Assembly (NCBI GenBank): GCA_022449765.1
Contig: JAKUPZ010000001.1
Coordinates: 1-64,000, forward strand
Source of the DNA: Dehalococcoidia bacterium
GTDB taxonomy: Bacteria > Chloroflexota > Dehalococcoidia > Lucifugimonadales > Australimonadaceae
Direction of reading: 5' to 3'
DNA length: 64,000 nt
Made by a program: the position numbers and the translations under genes. The notes below the pieces were generated by a model. It was not told the origin of the DNA, did not search any database, and saw only the letters and a program-made list of their open reading frames with translations. Shown here piece after piece: positions 39,004 to 48,500 of this stretch (positions within the stretch are counted from its first letter, which is position 1; the number at the start of each line of letters is the position of its first letter).

Positions 39004-39041
39004 TTCAGGGTTGTTTATTTCAATTGTTACTTAGGTGAACT

Positions 39042-39395
39042 ATGGAACCGCGTGATGTAGTGGCTCTTGTGCCAAACGAAAAAATTTGTGAATTCCAATC
39101 GGGCGACACTGTAAAAGTAAATGTTTGGATTCGAGAAGGTGAGCGCCAAAGGTTACAAGGATTCCAAGGTGTTGTACTTCGCAAGAGGGCTGGTGGACCT
39201 TCTAGTTCTTTTACCGTGAGAAGAGTAGCTTCAGGTATTGGCGTAGAACGTTCATTTTTCTTCCACTCACCCAATGTAGAAAGCGTAGAGTTAGTTCGTA
39301 AGGGTATAGTCAGGCGTGCTAAGCTCTACTACTTAAGAGGCTTATCAGGTAAAGCTGCACGGATCAAGGAACGTACTATTGGCGGTAAGCGCTAG
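39042..39395 (+). CDS. rplS: 50S ribosomal protein L19
   Basis: L19 sits at the subunit interface of the large subunit. The 117-residue basic protein has the family segments [34 protein letters not shown] and [20 protein letters not shown]. The common neighbours trmD and rimM are not here; priA follows instead. Confidence 0.97.
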   Translation: MEPRDVVALVPNEKICEFQSGDTVKVNVWIREGERQRLQGFQGVVLRKRAGGPSSSFTVRRVASGIGVERSFFFHSPNVESVELVRKGIVRRAKLYYLRGLSGKAARIKERTIGGKR

Positions 39396-39437
39396 TACTG
39401 CCATTATCTAATTTCTGTAAGAATTAACGGATTGTAT

Positions 39438-39460
39438 ACTCCAGTGGTCAACACTGGAGT
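39438..39460 (+). terminator. Hairpin between rplS and priA
   Basis: ACTCCAGTG (39438-39446) and CACTGGAGT (39452-39460) pair perfectly around a 5-nt loop, followed by TGCTGTTTT. It may terminate rplS. The 3' arm also contains GGAG, the likely ribosome site of priA, so the hairpin could instead mask priA translation. Confidence 0.55.
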
Positions 39461-39467
39461 TGCTGTT

Positions 39468-41924
39468 TTGGGCGATCAGATAGATGTGATAAGCAATATA
39501 AAATTTGCTCGTGTAATCGTAGAGGCTCGCACTTCCAATCGTGACGATGCTTTTACTTATTCAATACCAGCTCATTTAGAAGTAAGGGTAGGGCAATTAG
39601 TTCGCATTCCTTTTGGATCTAGGTTCATACGAGGGATAGTAATTGAGTTGAAGGAATTTCCTGACGTTAATTACACGAAACCGATTGACTCGATTATTGA
39701 GCATGCTCCTTTAATAGATTTACAAAAATTAAGTATGGCCAAATGGATTTCAAATTACTACAGGTCATCGTTGTTCGAAGCTATTTCACCAATGCTTCCT
39801 CCAGGTCTTCGTCAGAGGCCAAGCATTCATATAGAAGTAAAGGCAGACCCTGCCACTATTGATCACATTGACTTGCAGAAAGGCGAGAAAGCCTTGATGG
39901 AATTTTTAGTTCAATCTTCTAATAGTACCTACTCGTTACAGGGATTAATTAATTCACGAGGGGCTTGGGTTAGAAATACAGTAATGCGCCTGAGTGACAA
40001 AGGTTTAATTGAGCTGGTAACTCGAGAGCATACGCGCAAACATAGCTCCGAACGTCCCAATTTTCTTGAGCTAATCTCAAAAGGCGAGAGCTTGCGTATG
40101 TTCATTACGAATCACCCCCAAGCAAAGAGACAACTCGCATTATTAAATGAATTAGCTAAGCGGAATAGATTAGAACTTGTAAGAGCCAGAAAATTCTTTG
40201 GTTCTAATGCGGTTGCTTCGATTGTAAACGCTGGTCTTGCTCGACTAATTACGGCCAATACTGCTGGCGATCGACCAGCAATCCTAGAGCTACCCAAATT
40301 GCCTACGCCTGAGCAAAAAAAAGCCCTAGATCATATAAAACAATCTCTCGATGAAAAACTTACTAGTAATGGAACAACTTGGTTGCTACATGGAATTACA
40401 GGGAGTGGAAAGACTGAAATATATCTTCAGGCGATAGCTCACTGTCTCGAATTGGGGGGTAATGCGATTGTGCTTGTCCCAGAATTAGCATTGACCCCAC
40501 AAATCTTAGGCCGATTTAAAGCAAGGTTTTCTTCGAGTGTAGGTATTTTGCATAGCGGAATGACTATTAATCAACAGGGCGAAGAATGGTGGAAAATTTT
40601 AAACGGTGATCGAAACATAGTTATAGGAACACGTAGCGCTTTGTTTGCACCACTGAGTGATGTGGGATTAATCATTCTGGATGAAGAGCATGAATGGACG
40701 TATAAGCAGCAAGAACCTTCGCCTAGATACCATGCCCGTGATGTAGCAAGATATATGGCTCAAACCTTAGGATCGGTAGTTATTTTAGGAAGTGCTACTC
40801 CAGATATAGGAACTGCTTTTAAGTCCAATAGCGGCTTAATCAGAAAACTTGAATTACGCAAGAGAGTGGAACGATCTGGGGCAGAGAGAGATACCGCTAA
40901 CGTTGAAATCATTGATATGCGAGAGGAATTAAAAACAGGGAACCGTAGTATCTTCAGTCGAGCACTGAAGGAGCAATTAATTGCTAATTTGGAATCAAAA
41001 AAGCAATCGATCTTATTTTTAAATCGAAGAGGCTCTTCACGAGTGATTAAGTGTCGCGAATGTGGAATTGTTGTTAATTGCAATCGTTGTTCTACGGGAA
41101 TGACTTTTCATCAAAATGGAGGTCAGCAGCGGCTCTTATGTCATCATTGTGGTCGACAGAGAGAAGTCCCAATTAAATGCCCAAAATGTAGAAGTACTCG
41201 AATCAAATTTATGGGCATTGGAACTGAAGGGGTAGAGACTCAGCTTAGACAATTTCTACCGTCAGCACGTATTTTGCGATGGGATAGTGATTCTGCAAAA
41301 AATATTAAGGCGCATGAAAGGATTCTGCAGTCTTTCGCAAGCCATGATGCTGATGTATTAATAGGTACTCAGATGGTTGCAAAAGGCTTAGATATACCAT
41401 CTGTAGATTTGGTTGGAGTCGTATTAGCAGACATAGGACTGCATTTGCCTGATTTCCGTGCCAGCGAGAGGACTTTTCAAACGCTTACCCAAGTTGCCGG
41501 GCGCGCAGGTCGTGGATCAGGCCAAGGTAATGTGATTATTCAATCGTACATGCCTGAACACTACGCAATTCAGGCTGCTGCTGCGCAGGATTATGAATTA
41601 TTCTATGACGCTGAAATTAAATACAGGAAGGCAATGTTATATCCACCCTACACCAAAATGATTCGGTTTCAGTTAGAGCAATCTAATTACGATATCGGAG
41701 CAAAGGAATCTATGCGGTTTAAGAATTTTTTGAACAAAGTGGTTCGAGAATGGGATATGACGTCTGTCCAAGTAATTGGTCCTGCACCTTCAATACCCCA
41801 TAAGATAAAAAATTCTTGGAGATGGCATATTTTTGTTCGTTCTGTCACGCCTGAATATTTAATTGACAAGATAGCTATTCCTCCAGCATGGACCGTGGAT
41901 GTAGATCCTGAGAGTTTTTCTTAG
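39468..41924 (+). CDS. priA: Primosomal protein N' (replication restart helicase PriA)
   Basis: PriA reloads the replisome at stalled forks. The protein has the N-terminal DNA-binding domain (FTYSIPAHLEVRVGQLVRIPFG). The helicase core has Walker A HGITGSGKTE and ILDEEHEWTYKQ. The zinc region carries four CxxC pairs (CREC, CNRC, CHHC, CPKC). The start is uncertain: TTG 39468 has GGAG 8 nt upstream, GTG 39486 is also possible, and the frame opens at 39432. About 818 residues from 39468. Confidence 0.95.
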   Translation: MGDQIDVISNIKFARVIVEARTSNRDDAFTYSIPAHLEVRVGQLVRIPFGSRFIRGIVIELKEFPDVNYTKPIDSIIEHAPLIDLQKLSMAKWISNYYRSSLFEAISPMLPPGLRQRPSIHIEVKADPATIDHIDLQKGEKALMEFLVQSSNSTYSLQGLINSRGAWVRNTVMRLSDKGLIELVTREHTRKHSSERPNFLELISKGESLRMFITNHPQAKRQLALLNELAKRNRLELVRARKFFGSNAVASIVNAGLARLITANTAGDRPAILELPKLPTPEQKKALDHIKQSLDEKLTSNGTTWLLHGITGSGKTEIYLQAIAHCLELGGNAIVLVPELALTPQILGRFKARFSSSVGILHSGMTINQQGEEWWKILNGDRNIVIGTRSALFAPLSDVGLIILDEEHEWTYKQQEPSPRYHARDVARYMAQTLGSVVILGSATPDIGTAFKSNSGLIRKLELRKRVERSGAERDTANVEIIDMREELKTGNRSIFSRALKEQLIANLESKKQSILFLNRRGSSRVIKCRECGIVVNCNRCSTGMTFHQNGGQQRLLCHHCGRQREVPIKCPKCRSTRIKFMGIGTEGVETQLRQFLPSARILRWDSDSAKNIKAHERILQSFASHDADVLIGTQMVAKGLDIPSVDLVGVVLADIGLHLPDFRASERTFQTLTQVAGRAGRGSGQGNVIIQSYMPEHYAIQAAAAQDYELFYDAEIKYRKAMLYPPYTKMIRFQLEQSNYDIGAKESMRFKNFLNKVVREWDMTSVQVIGPAPSIPHKIKNSWRWHIFVRSVTPEYLIDKIAIPPAWTVDVDPESFS

Positions 41925-41947
41925 CAGTATTGATGCTAGAAAAAACG

Positions 41948-41953
41948 TATAAT
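41948..41953 (+). promoter_or_regulatory. Possible -10 box of a leaderless def transcript
   Basis: A perfect TATAAT ends 6 bp before the def ATG at 41960, so the expected start base is the A of the ATG. No good -35 box is visible, which limits confidence. Confidence 0.35.
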
Positions 41954-41959
41954 CGTAAT

Positions 41960-42472
41960 ATGTCTGTATTAGAAATGCATTATATTCCCGATCCTGTACT
42001 GAGGCAGAAGGCTAAAAAAATTAGAGATTTTAAAAGCCAAGAACTTAGTCGTTTGGCTCAAGATATGGTGGACTCCATGTATTACTACAATGGAGTTGGA
42101 TTGGCTGCTAATCAAATAGGTTCATTGAAGCGAATTTGCGTTATACAAATGCCTGAGGACGACGAGCCCACTATATTGATCAATTTGGAAATCACTCGTA
42201 AGGAGGGTGAGCGGGAAGTCACCGAAGGTTGCTTAAGTCTTCCAGGCTGGCAGGGGAGAATATTGCGCGCAGAAAAAGTTTGGGCTAGGGCAGTAAATTT
42301 GGAAGGAAGACCAATCAGATATAAGGGCGTTGGCGATTTACTTGCTCAGGCACTTGAACATGAAAATGATCATTTAGATGGGAAATTATATATCGATTTT
42401 ATTGATTCAAAAGATGATCTATATGAGGTTGAAATAGGGGAAGAAGAAGAAAATGAAGGCGAGGTAAACTAA
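41960..42472 (+). CDS. def: Peptide deformylase
   Basis: Def removes the formyl group from new proteins. The protein has the three signature motifs: GVGLAANQIG (motif 1), EGCLSLPG with the metal Cys (motif 2) and ALEHENDHLDG (HExDH, motif 3). I chose ATG 41960 (MSVLEMHYIPDPVLR, 170 residues); the frame also holds TTG 41930 and ATG 41933. No ribosome site precedes 41960. An acidic tail (EEEENEGEVN) ends the protein. A methionyl-tRNA formyltransferase gene, its usual partner, is not here. Confidence 0.96.
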   Translation: MSVLEMHYIPDPVLRQKAKKIRDFKSQELSRLAQDMVDSMYYYNGVGLAANQIGSLKRICVIQMPEDDEPTILINLEITRKEGEREVTEGCLSLPGWQGRILRAEKVWARAVNLEGRPIRYKGVGDLLAQALEHENDHLDGKLYIDFIDSKDDLYEVEIGEEEENEGEVN

Positions 42473-42578
42473 GGATAGTTTCGCCAAGTCGCTTCGCCTG
42501 ATAGAATTCGCTAGATTTACAGAAGGTGGATCGTTTGCTGCCCCTTCTAAATATTCAAATGGACTCGAATGATTTTTT

Positions 42579-43928
42579 ATGTTGCGTAAACTTCACTGGA
42601 AATCTTTATTAGCTATAACTCTGATTGTTGCCGTTTCTTTCACGGTTCTATATTACGACGAGTTTGAAGTTCCGATTCTTGGCGAAAGAGGATCTGAAGA
42701 TATTCTCGGATTACGCTTGGGATTAGATCTTGCGGGAGGAACACAGCTTATTTACCAGGCTGGCGACGAAAATATGAAGCCCACCGATAATGAAATGGAA
42801 GGGCTTATTGGGACTATAAGTCGCAGGATTGATCGTCTTGGAGTCACCGAACCAAGCCTGCAAAGATTGGGCGAAGATCGACTACTTATACAGCTTCCTG
42901 GAGTAGAAGATGTACAGCAAGCAAAAGACTTGATTGGGCAAACTGCTCAGCTAGAAATTATCGAGCGGCTTTGCGAGGACTTGCAATGCACCATTTTTAA
43001 AGACCAAGAAACTGGTCTTACTGGGGACGATATGTCTCGTGCTTTTGCTAGCCAAGATCAGGTTACTCAGGAGCCAATTTTGAGTTTTGAGCTTAAGCGT
43101 GGTGCTGCTCAACAATTTGCTACTGTGACCCAACGAATATATGACTCAAATACATCCGAAAGTCCGGACCAGCTGGCCTTTGTTTTAGATGATAAGGTTT
43201 TGGTTTCGGCTGCAGTTCAATCTCCGATTCTTTCAGGTAGTGGCATTATTAGTGGGAATTTTTCTCCCGAAGATGCCCGCCAACTTGCGATTCAAGTTGA
43301 ATCGGGGCGCCTCCAGATTGATATCACAGAGTTGTCTTCATCTGTAATTGCAGCTTCGCTTGGTAGTAGGTCTTTGGAGGAAGGTTTAATTGCTGGCTTA
43401 GTAGGATTAGCTCTCGTCCTTCTGTTTATGGTGGGTTACTACAGAGCATCAGGCCTTGTTGCGGGTGTGGCACTTATTTTCTACACGCTTATAGTTTTAG
43501 CTATTTTTAAGTTAATTCCCATCACGTTGACGTTGGCGGGCCTTGCTGGTTTTATCCTTTCCTTAGGTATGGCGGTGGATGCAAACATCCTTATTTTCGA
43601 GCGAATTAAAGAAGAACTACGAGTTGGAAGGACGCTCCAATTTGCAGTACAAATTGGATTTAATCGTGCATGGACTTCGATTCGCGATGGTAATGTTTCG
43701 ACGATATTGATTGCTTTGGTTTTGTTCTTCTTTGGAAGTGGCTCTGCCAACTCTGCCATAACAGGGTTTTCTATAGCTCTGCTTGTCGGCGTAATGACGA
43801 GCATGTTCACTGCAATTTTCATAAGTAGGAAATTATTGGGAATTGTAGGTGGAACGTTCTTGCGCAGATTCCCTCAATTGTTTAGCCCAGAGTCTTTGTC
43901 GAATAATAACTCTGGAGGACAAAGCTGA
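42579..43928 (+). CDS. secD: Protein translocase subunit SecD
   Basis: SecD with SecF uses the proton gradient to help export after SecA action. The 449-residue protein has one N-terminal helix. A periplasmic P1 domain follows (GLRLGLDLAGGTQL, then RIDRLGVTEPSLQRLGEDRLLIQLPG-type segment), then five C-terminal helices. The RND motif GMAVDANILIFERIKEE is in the helix region. Its stop overlaps the secF start (TGATG). Confidence 0.97.
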   Translation: MLRKLHWKSLLAITLIVAVSFTVLYYDEFEVPILGERGSEDILGLRLGLDLAGGTQLIYQAGDENMKPTDNEMEGLIGTISRRIDRLGVTEPSLQRLGEDRLLIQLPGVEDVQQAKDLIGQTAQLEIIERLCEDLQCTIFKDQETGLTGDDMSRAFASQDQVTQEPILSFELKRGAAQQFATVTQRIYDSNTSESPDQLAFVLDDKVLVSAAVQSPILSGSGIISGNFSPEDARQLAIQVESGRLQIDITELSSSVIAASLGSRSLEEGLIAGLVGLALVLLFMVGYYRASGLVAGVALIFYTLIVLAIFKLIPITLTLAGLAGFILSLGMAVDANILIFERIKEELRVGRTLQFAVQIGFNRAWTSIRDGNVSTILIALVLFFFGSGSANSAITGFSIALLVGVMTSMFTAIFISRKLLGIVGGTFLRRFPQLFSPESLSNNNSGGQS

Positions 43929-44866
43929 TGCAAGTTGTTCGCTTTCGTAAGTGGTTTCTTCTCATCTCAGCTTTGCTAGTGATGGCCTCTGTAGTTTCTT
44001 TGTCATTGTACCGATTAAACCCTGGTATTGATTTTACCGGGGGTGCTGCCATTAATGTGAAATACACTGAGGCAATTAGCTCGAATCAGATTGTTGAGGC
44101 CCTTTCTGGCGTAATGCAAGATGATGCGGTTGTACAAGCTACGGCAGATAACTCTTTTTTCATTCGTGTAGGAATTTTAGAACTTGATCAACGCGACGAT
44201 TCTGGGCAAGTTGTTAGAAGAGGAGAAGAATCAGAAGTTAGGCAAGCTCTTAAAAGTATAGGTCCGGGTGAAATCGTTTCTTTCGATAGTGTTTCTGGTG
44301 TTATTGGAGATGAAAATGTCAGGAATGCAATAATTGCAGTGATTGTTGCGTCAATCGTAATTTTGGTTTATGTGACATGGGCATTTCGCCGCGTTCCAAC
44401 GCCTTTCAGATATGGAGTTGCTGCTATAGTGGCTTTAATTCACGATGTGTTTATTGTGTTAGGAGTGTTCTCTGTACTTGGCGAAACAATTAATTTGCAA
44501 GTAAATGCGATGTTTATTACAGGTGTGCTCACGACAATCGGTTACAGCGTGAATGACACTATAGTTGTATTTGATCGCTTAAGAGAGAATGTTGCACGCT
44601 ACCCAGGGGCCGCCATTAGTGAACTGGTTAACATAAGCGTAAGAGAGACAATAGGAAGATCCCTAAATACTTCGATCACATTGATAGTGGTAGTGGTAGC
44701 ATTGTTGCTTTTTGCTGGCGCCTCAATTCAACCTTTGCTCTATGTTTTGTTAGCGGGCGTAGCGGTGGGTACCTATAGCTCAATTTTCATAGCCAGTTTG
44801 ACATTGGTTGCTTGGGAACAAGGGGAAATAGGTCGAGCTTTTAGATTACTGACCTTTAGACGCTAG
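43928..44866 (+). CDS. secF: Protein translocase subunit SecF
   Basis: SecF is the partner of SecD. The 312-residue protein has the start motif NPGIDFTGGAAINV and the helix motif TTIGYSVNDTIVVFDRLREN, with RETIGRSLNTSIT near residue 239. Six membrane helices are visible. It is translationally coupled to secD. Its 3' end overlaps the convergent MDR dehydrogenase by 11 bp. Confidence 0.97.
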   Translation: MQVVRFRKWFLLISALLVMASVVSLSLYRLNPGIDFTGGAAINVKYTEAISSNQIVEALSGVMQDDAVVQATADNSFFIRVGILELDQRDDSGQVVRRGEESEVRQALKSIGPGEIVSFDSVSGVIGDENVRNAIIAVIVASIVILVYVTWAFRRVPTPFRYGVAAIVALIHDVFIVLGVFSVLGETINLQVNAMFITGVLTTIGYSVNDTIVVFDRLRENVARYPGAAISELVNISVRETIGRSLNTSITLIVVVVALLLFAGASIQPLLYVLLAGVAVGTYSSIFIASLTLVAWEQGEIGRAFRLLTFRR

Positions 44867-45845
44867 ATGATGCTAGAGGGGAAATCAAGATTCTGCCTAC
44901 GACCTCTCGATTTGTCATTCTTGTAAAAGCCGTTTCTAAAGAATGTGCAGATAAAGGCGAAATTCTATCGACAATCGGTTCAATTGCTCCTTTTTTTATA
45001 GCATTAAGGCATTCATCAATTTCTGGCAGACTAGCGCCTAGGCTCCCTATAATTTGTAATTCACGGAATATGACTTCAGCGGGGACAATAGGGCTTTTGG
45101 ACGATGAAATTTGCCCACTTAAAACGAGCCTTCCTTTTGGGGTCAAAGTATTCAAAAGCCTTTCGATTGACATACTCGTGGTTTCTATTGCGGCATCGAT
45201 TCCATGATCATCAGTCATTGCAAAGAGAATTTCTTCATAAGGTTCTGTTTCCATAAACACTGCAAAAAACCAAGGCATCTTTTGTAGAAATTTGAGTTTC
45301 TTCTCAGAGCTAGTAATGCCGATCACTTTGACTCCCTTGGCTGCTGCAATTTGTGCTGCATGAATACCTAAACCTCCACTGGCTCCACTAATAATGAGCC
45401 AATTATCTTTTACTAATTGACACGTTTTAACAGCCTTCGCAGCTACAGAGATTGGGGAAAAAAGTAAGCATGCTTTTTCAATTGAGTCGTAATCTGGAGG
45501 TAAAAATACTAAAGAAGAAAAAGGGACGCTGGTAAATTCGGCAAAGCCACCATTTTGTCGATGCCCTAGGTCTTTAGGTATTACTACCACTTTTGACCCA
45601 ATTAGCTTTTTCGAAAGTTTGCTACCCACATCAACTATCACACCAGAGATCTCATGCCCCAAAACTCGAGGTAGAGATACTCCACGATTAAGTGTGCCAT
45701 TGATAATCAATGCGTCGTGATAACTAAAACCACACGCTGAGACTTGGAGAATGACCTCTTCTACTTCGGGTTTAGGATCGTCTAATGAGATATCATTGAG
45801 GCTCAAACCTTCTTTCTCGGAAAATTGTAGGATAACTGCTTTCAA
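44856..45845 (-). CDS. Zinc-type alcohol dehydrogenase-like (MDR) protein
   Basis: This medium-chain dehydrogenase/reductase has 329 residues. It keeps the catalytic-domain pattern SACGFSYHD and GHEISGVIVDVG and the Rossmann motif SGASGGLGIHAAQIAAAKG near residue 150. The four-Cys structural zinc lobe of true alcohol dehydrogenases is absent; KDLGHRQNGGFAEF stands in its place. It may be an NADPH quinone/alkenal reductase type or a dehydrogenase with only catalytic zinc. The substrate is unknown. It stands alone and converges on secF. Confidence 0.85.
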   Translation of the reverse strand: MKAVILQFSEKEGLSLNDISLDDPKPEVEEVILQVSACGFSYHDALIINGTLNRGVSLPRVLGHEISGVIVDVGSKLSKKLIGSKVVVIPKDLGHRQNGGFAEFTSVPFSSLVFLPPDYDSIEKACLLFSPISVAAKAVKTCQLVKDNWLIISGASGGLGIHAAQIAAAKGVKVIGITSSEKKLKFLQKMPWFFAVFMETEPYEEILFAMTDDHGIDAAIETTSMSIERLLNTLTPKGRLVLSGQISSSKSPIVPAEVIFRELQIIGSLGASLPEIDECLNAIKKGAIEPIVDRISPLSAHSLETAFTRMTNREVVGRILISPLASSSV

Positions 45846-45927
45846 TTGAGTCCTGATTCAGAAGAATGTTGGTTAATAATAGAATCTTTAGTAATTAGTA
45901 TATTCAACATGGAGGTAGGTGGCACCT

Positions 45928-46776
45928 ATGCGAATCGGAGCACACGTGTCTACATCAGGCGGGGTAGATAAGGCAATCGACCGTGCAATCGAAATTGGAG
46001 CTGAGTGTATTCAGATTTTCCCCTCTGCGCCTCAGGGTTGGGGATTCAAATCACCTGACGAGCTAGCTATTGCTGAATTTAAACGTAAAGCTTTTGAAAA
46101 TGACGTAGGTCCTAATGTTTTTCACGGGATTTATCTAGTGAGCTTGGGTTCAGATGATTTGGCATTGGTTGAAAGAGGAAAAGCCTCCTTGATTAAATAT
46201 TTGAATACGGCTGATGACCTAGGTGTTGATGGTGTTATTTTTCATCTCAATAGCCATAAGGGCCGAGGTTTTGATGGTGTATTCGATCAAGTTCTAGGTT
46301 CGATACAGGAAGTTTTAGCTGATACTCCGGATAATACCAAATTGATAATTGAGAATAGTGCGGGAATGGGGAATCATATTGGTTCAAAATTTTCTGAAAT
46401 AGGAATGTTTATTCGGGAATTGAATAATCCACGTGTAAAAGTTTGCCTCGATACACAGCATAGTTTCGCTGCGGGTTATGACCTCAGGACCAAGGATTCA
46501 GTAGAAGCCGTTATGGATGAATTTGATAGAGATATAGGACTGGATCATTTGATGGCCGTTCATTGCAATGATTCGAAGCCTGACCTGGGAGGAGCCTTAG
46601 ATAGGCATGAAAATATAGGGGAAGGGTTTTTGGGCACAAATGCTTTTGAGTCAATTCTTGCGCATCCAGCTTTTATGGATATTCCTTTTTACCTAGAGGT
46701 TCCTGGATTTGAAGGCAAAGGCCCTGATGCAGAAAATGTTCAAATCCTAAAAGAATTAAGAAGAGGGGTTAATTAA
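45928..46776 (+). CDS. nfo: Endonuclease IV (AP endonuclease)
   Basis: This enzyme cuts DNA at abasic sites left by glycosylases such as the type-4 UDG at 23.7 kb. The 282-residue TIM-barrel protein starts MRIGAHVSTSGGVDKAIDRA. It has metal ligands in FHLNSHKG, IENSAGMGNHIGSKF, CLDTQHSFAAGYDL and HCNDSKPDLGGALDRHENIG. ATG 45928 is preferred over GTG 45919 because AGGTGG lies 5 nt before it and it gives the family N-terminus. The zincin gene follows 6 bp later. Confidence 0.95.
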   Translation: MRIGAHVSTSGGVDKAIDRAIEIGAECIQIFPSAPQGWGFKSPDELAIAEFKRKAFENDVGPNVFHGIYLVSLGSDDLALVERGKASLIKYLNTADDLGVDGVIFHLNSHKGRGFDGVFDQVLGSIQEVLADTPDNTKLIIENSAGMGNHIGSKFSEIGMFIRELNNPRVKVCLDTQHSFAAGYDLRTKDSVEAVMDEFDRDIGLDHLMAVHCNDSKPDLGGALDRHENIGEGFLGTNAFESILAHPAFMDIPFYLEVPGFEGKGPDAENVQILKELRRGVN

Positions 46777-46782
46777 GGATTT

Positions 46783-47148
46783 ATGCGTAAAGCATTATTT
46801 GAGGAGTTAGTAAGAGAAGCAGTGGCTGATATTCCAGAGGATTTTCGTCAAATTATGCATAATGTCGATGTCCATGTGCGCCGAATGCCTACCCAAAGGC
46901 AATTAAAAAAGATTTCTTTATCACCAGGGCAAGTATTACTTGGGCTGTATGAGGGGATCCCTTTAACAAACAGAGAAAATTATGGAATGGTCCTCCCTGA
47001 TGTTGTTACCCTTTTCCAGCTACCGATTGAGCAGATTTGTTCTACCGAAGATGAAGTGAAAAAAACTATACAAGCAACGGTGATTCATGAAGTGGCACAT
47101 TTTTTTGGTATTACGGACGTGGAATTAGAGGCTTGGGGTGTTGCATAG
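46783..47148 (+). CDS. Zincin-like metallopeptidase (PF06262-type)
   Basis: The 121-residue protein belongs to the small minimal-zincin family. The family segment LLGLYEGIPLTNRENYG lies in the middle. The metal motif HEVAHFFGITDVEL (HExxHxxGxxD) is near the C-terminus. Most family members are short proteins of unknown target, sometimes regulators of other enzymes rather than general proteases. It is directly downstream of nfo and probably co-transcribed; a repair link is only suggested by this. Confidence 0.9.
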   Translation: MRKALFEELVREAVADIPEDFRQIMHNVDVHVRRMPTQRQLKKISLSPGQVLLGLYEGIPLTNRENYGMVLPDVVTLFQLPIEQICSTEDEVKKTIQATVIHEVAHFFGITDVELEAWGVA

Positions 47149-47210
47149 TTCTTGCAAAAGCTTGAATGAGCAAATATAGAGATTTTGGGGATTGTTAAAT
47201 TCAGTGCTTA

Positions 47211-48371
47211 TTAGGGACGCTCAATGTGCTTGGGTTCAGGGGTGACTAGCATAACTGCAAAGGATAGTAAATAAGTAATTACGATAAGCCATAAGCCTAA
47301 ATTGTAGGAGCCGAGACGATCATAGGAGAGGGACAAAATCACTGGGCCGACGGCCATGACAATGCTTACTAAAGGGTAGACTAAACCTTGTATTGAGCCA
47401 AGGTGAGCTCTTCCTAAGTAAGCAGGCCAAATTAATGGATTCAGAACAATCATCCCTCCGATCGCCAAGCCGCTACCCGCTGCTAATAAAAATAGTAAAA
47501 ACTCCTGAGTTTGAATAATGGCAAGTAATCCCATAACTAAGGCGCCCATAATGACCAATCCAAGGAAAGATATGCGCACTGTTGTTTGATTTGCAATATA
47601 ACCCCAAAAATATCGGCCTGAAACTGACATTAACCCATAAATGCTTAGTGCGAGAGCTGCGCTATTTTGACTAAATCCACGATCTTCAAATAAAGGGACC
47701 ATGTTGGCTGGAATTGCGATTGAAGGAAGGCTTGCTAGTGCTACTGCAGCTATGAGCATCCACGTACTTCGGATTTTCAATGATTCCTTCAAGTTATAGC
47801 CCGAAGGTGAAGAAGATCCTTGTAATGAAGAATCATTGATTTCACCATCCGGCAACAAGCCAATATCTTCTGGTTGTCGGCGAATCAACAGAGCTAGCGG
47901 TACTCCTATTAATATCGTAAAAACACCATAGACTACCCAAGCATCACGCCATCCTAGTGCACTAATTGTAGCGGCTGCAATAAGCGGTAGAACAAGAGCG
48001 GCAAAACCTCCTCCTGTAGTTCCAATTGCCATTGCTATGGGCCTTTTTTTTACAAACCATTTAGGAACAAGTGCTGCAGCTATAATATTTGTTTGCCCGA
48101 CCCATGCAATTCCTCCAATGACACCGTAGAGAAGCATAAATTCCCAAGGATTTTGGACTCTTGATATACCTATTAATACCGCACCACCAACGCCGCTTGC
48201 GATCATACTCAATACCATTGCGCCACTGCGTTTATCCATAAATCGCCCAACTAAGGGAACGCCTGCTGCAGAAATTAATACACGTACGGTGACAGCACCA
48301 AAAATATCAGAGCGGTCCCATTGAGTGAGCTCATTAGTCATGGGACCAACAAACACACTCAATGCCCACAA
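47211..48371 (-). CDS. Major facilitator superfamily transporter
   Basis: This is a 12-helix secondary transporter resembling the oxalate/monocarboxylate (OFA-like) group. It has GRFMDKRSGAM and VVYGVFTILIGVPLALLIRRQPEDIGLLPDGE-type features of the central loop. The first usable start codon is TTG at 48371, but the same frame stays open upstream to 48491. It there encodes a normal first helix (FYGWVIVGVSFITHFVQVG) that is typical of the family. No ATG, GTG or TTG exists in that part; CTG at 48482 is the only near-cognate choice. So the true start is unresolved. It directly follows the HerA-like gene in the same frame. The substrate is unknown. Confidence 0.85.
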   Translation of the reverse strand: MWALSVFVGPMTNELTQWDRSDIFGAVTVRVLISAAGVPLVGRFMDKRSGAMVLSMIASGVGGAVLIGISRVQNPWEFMLLYGVIGGIAWVGQTNIIAAALVPKWFVKKRPIAMAIGTTGGGFAALVLPLIAAATISALGWRDAWVVYGVFTILIGVPLALLIRRQPEDIGLLPDGEINDSSLQGSSSPSGYNLKESLKIRSTWMLIAAVALASLPSIAIPANMVPLFEDRGFSQNSAALALSIYGLMSVSGRYFWGYIANQTTVRISFLGLVIMGALVMGLLAIIQTQEFLLFLLAAGSGLAIGGMIVLNPLIWPAYLGRAHLGSIQGLVYPLVSIVMAVGPVILSLSYDRLGSYNLGLWLIVITYLLSFAVMLVTPEPKHIERP

Positions 48372-48500
48372 TTGGATTCCTACTTGAACAAAATGAGTTA
48401 TGAATGAAACACCTACAATTACCCAACCGTAGAATAAAGGTAATCTAGCTTCCCAGTGCGCAGCTGTCTTAAAGTGTTGCAGTACTAATTCCGATCTTTA

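Noticed and set aside
38635-39034. Plus-strand open frames across the 5S region
   Set aside because: They cover the minus-strand 5S gene, its terminator and the palindrome, and lack protein features.
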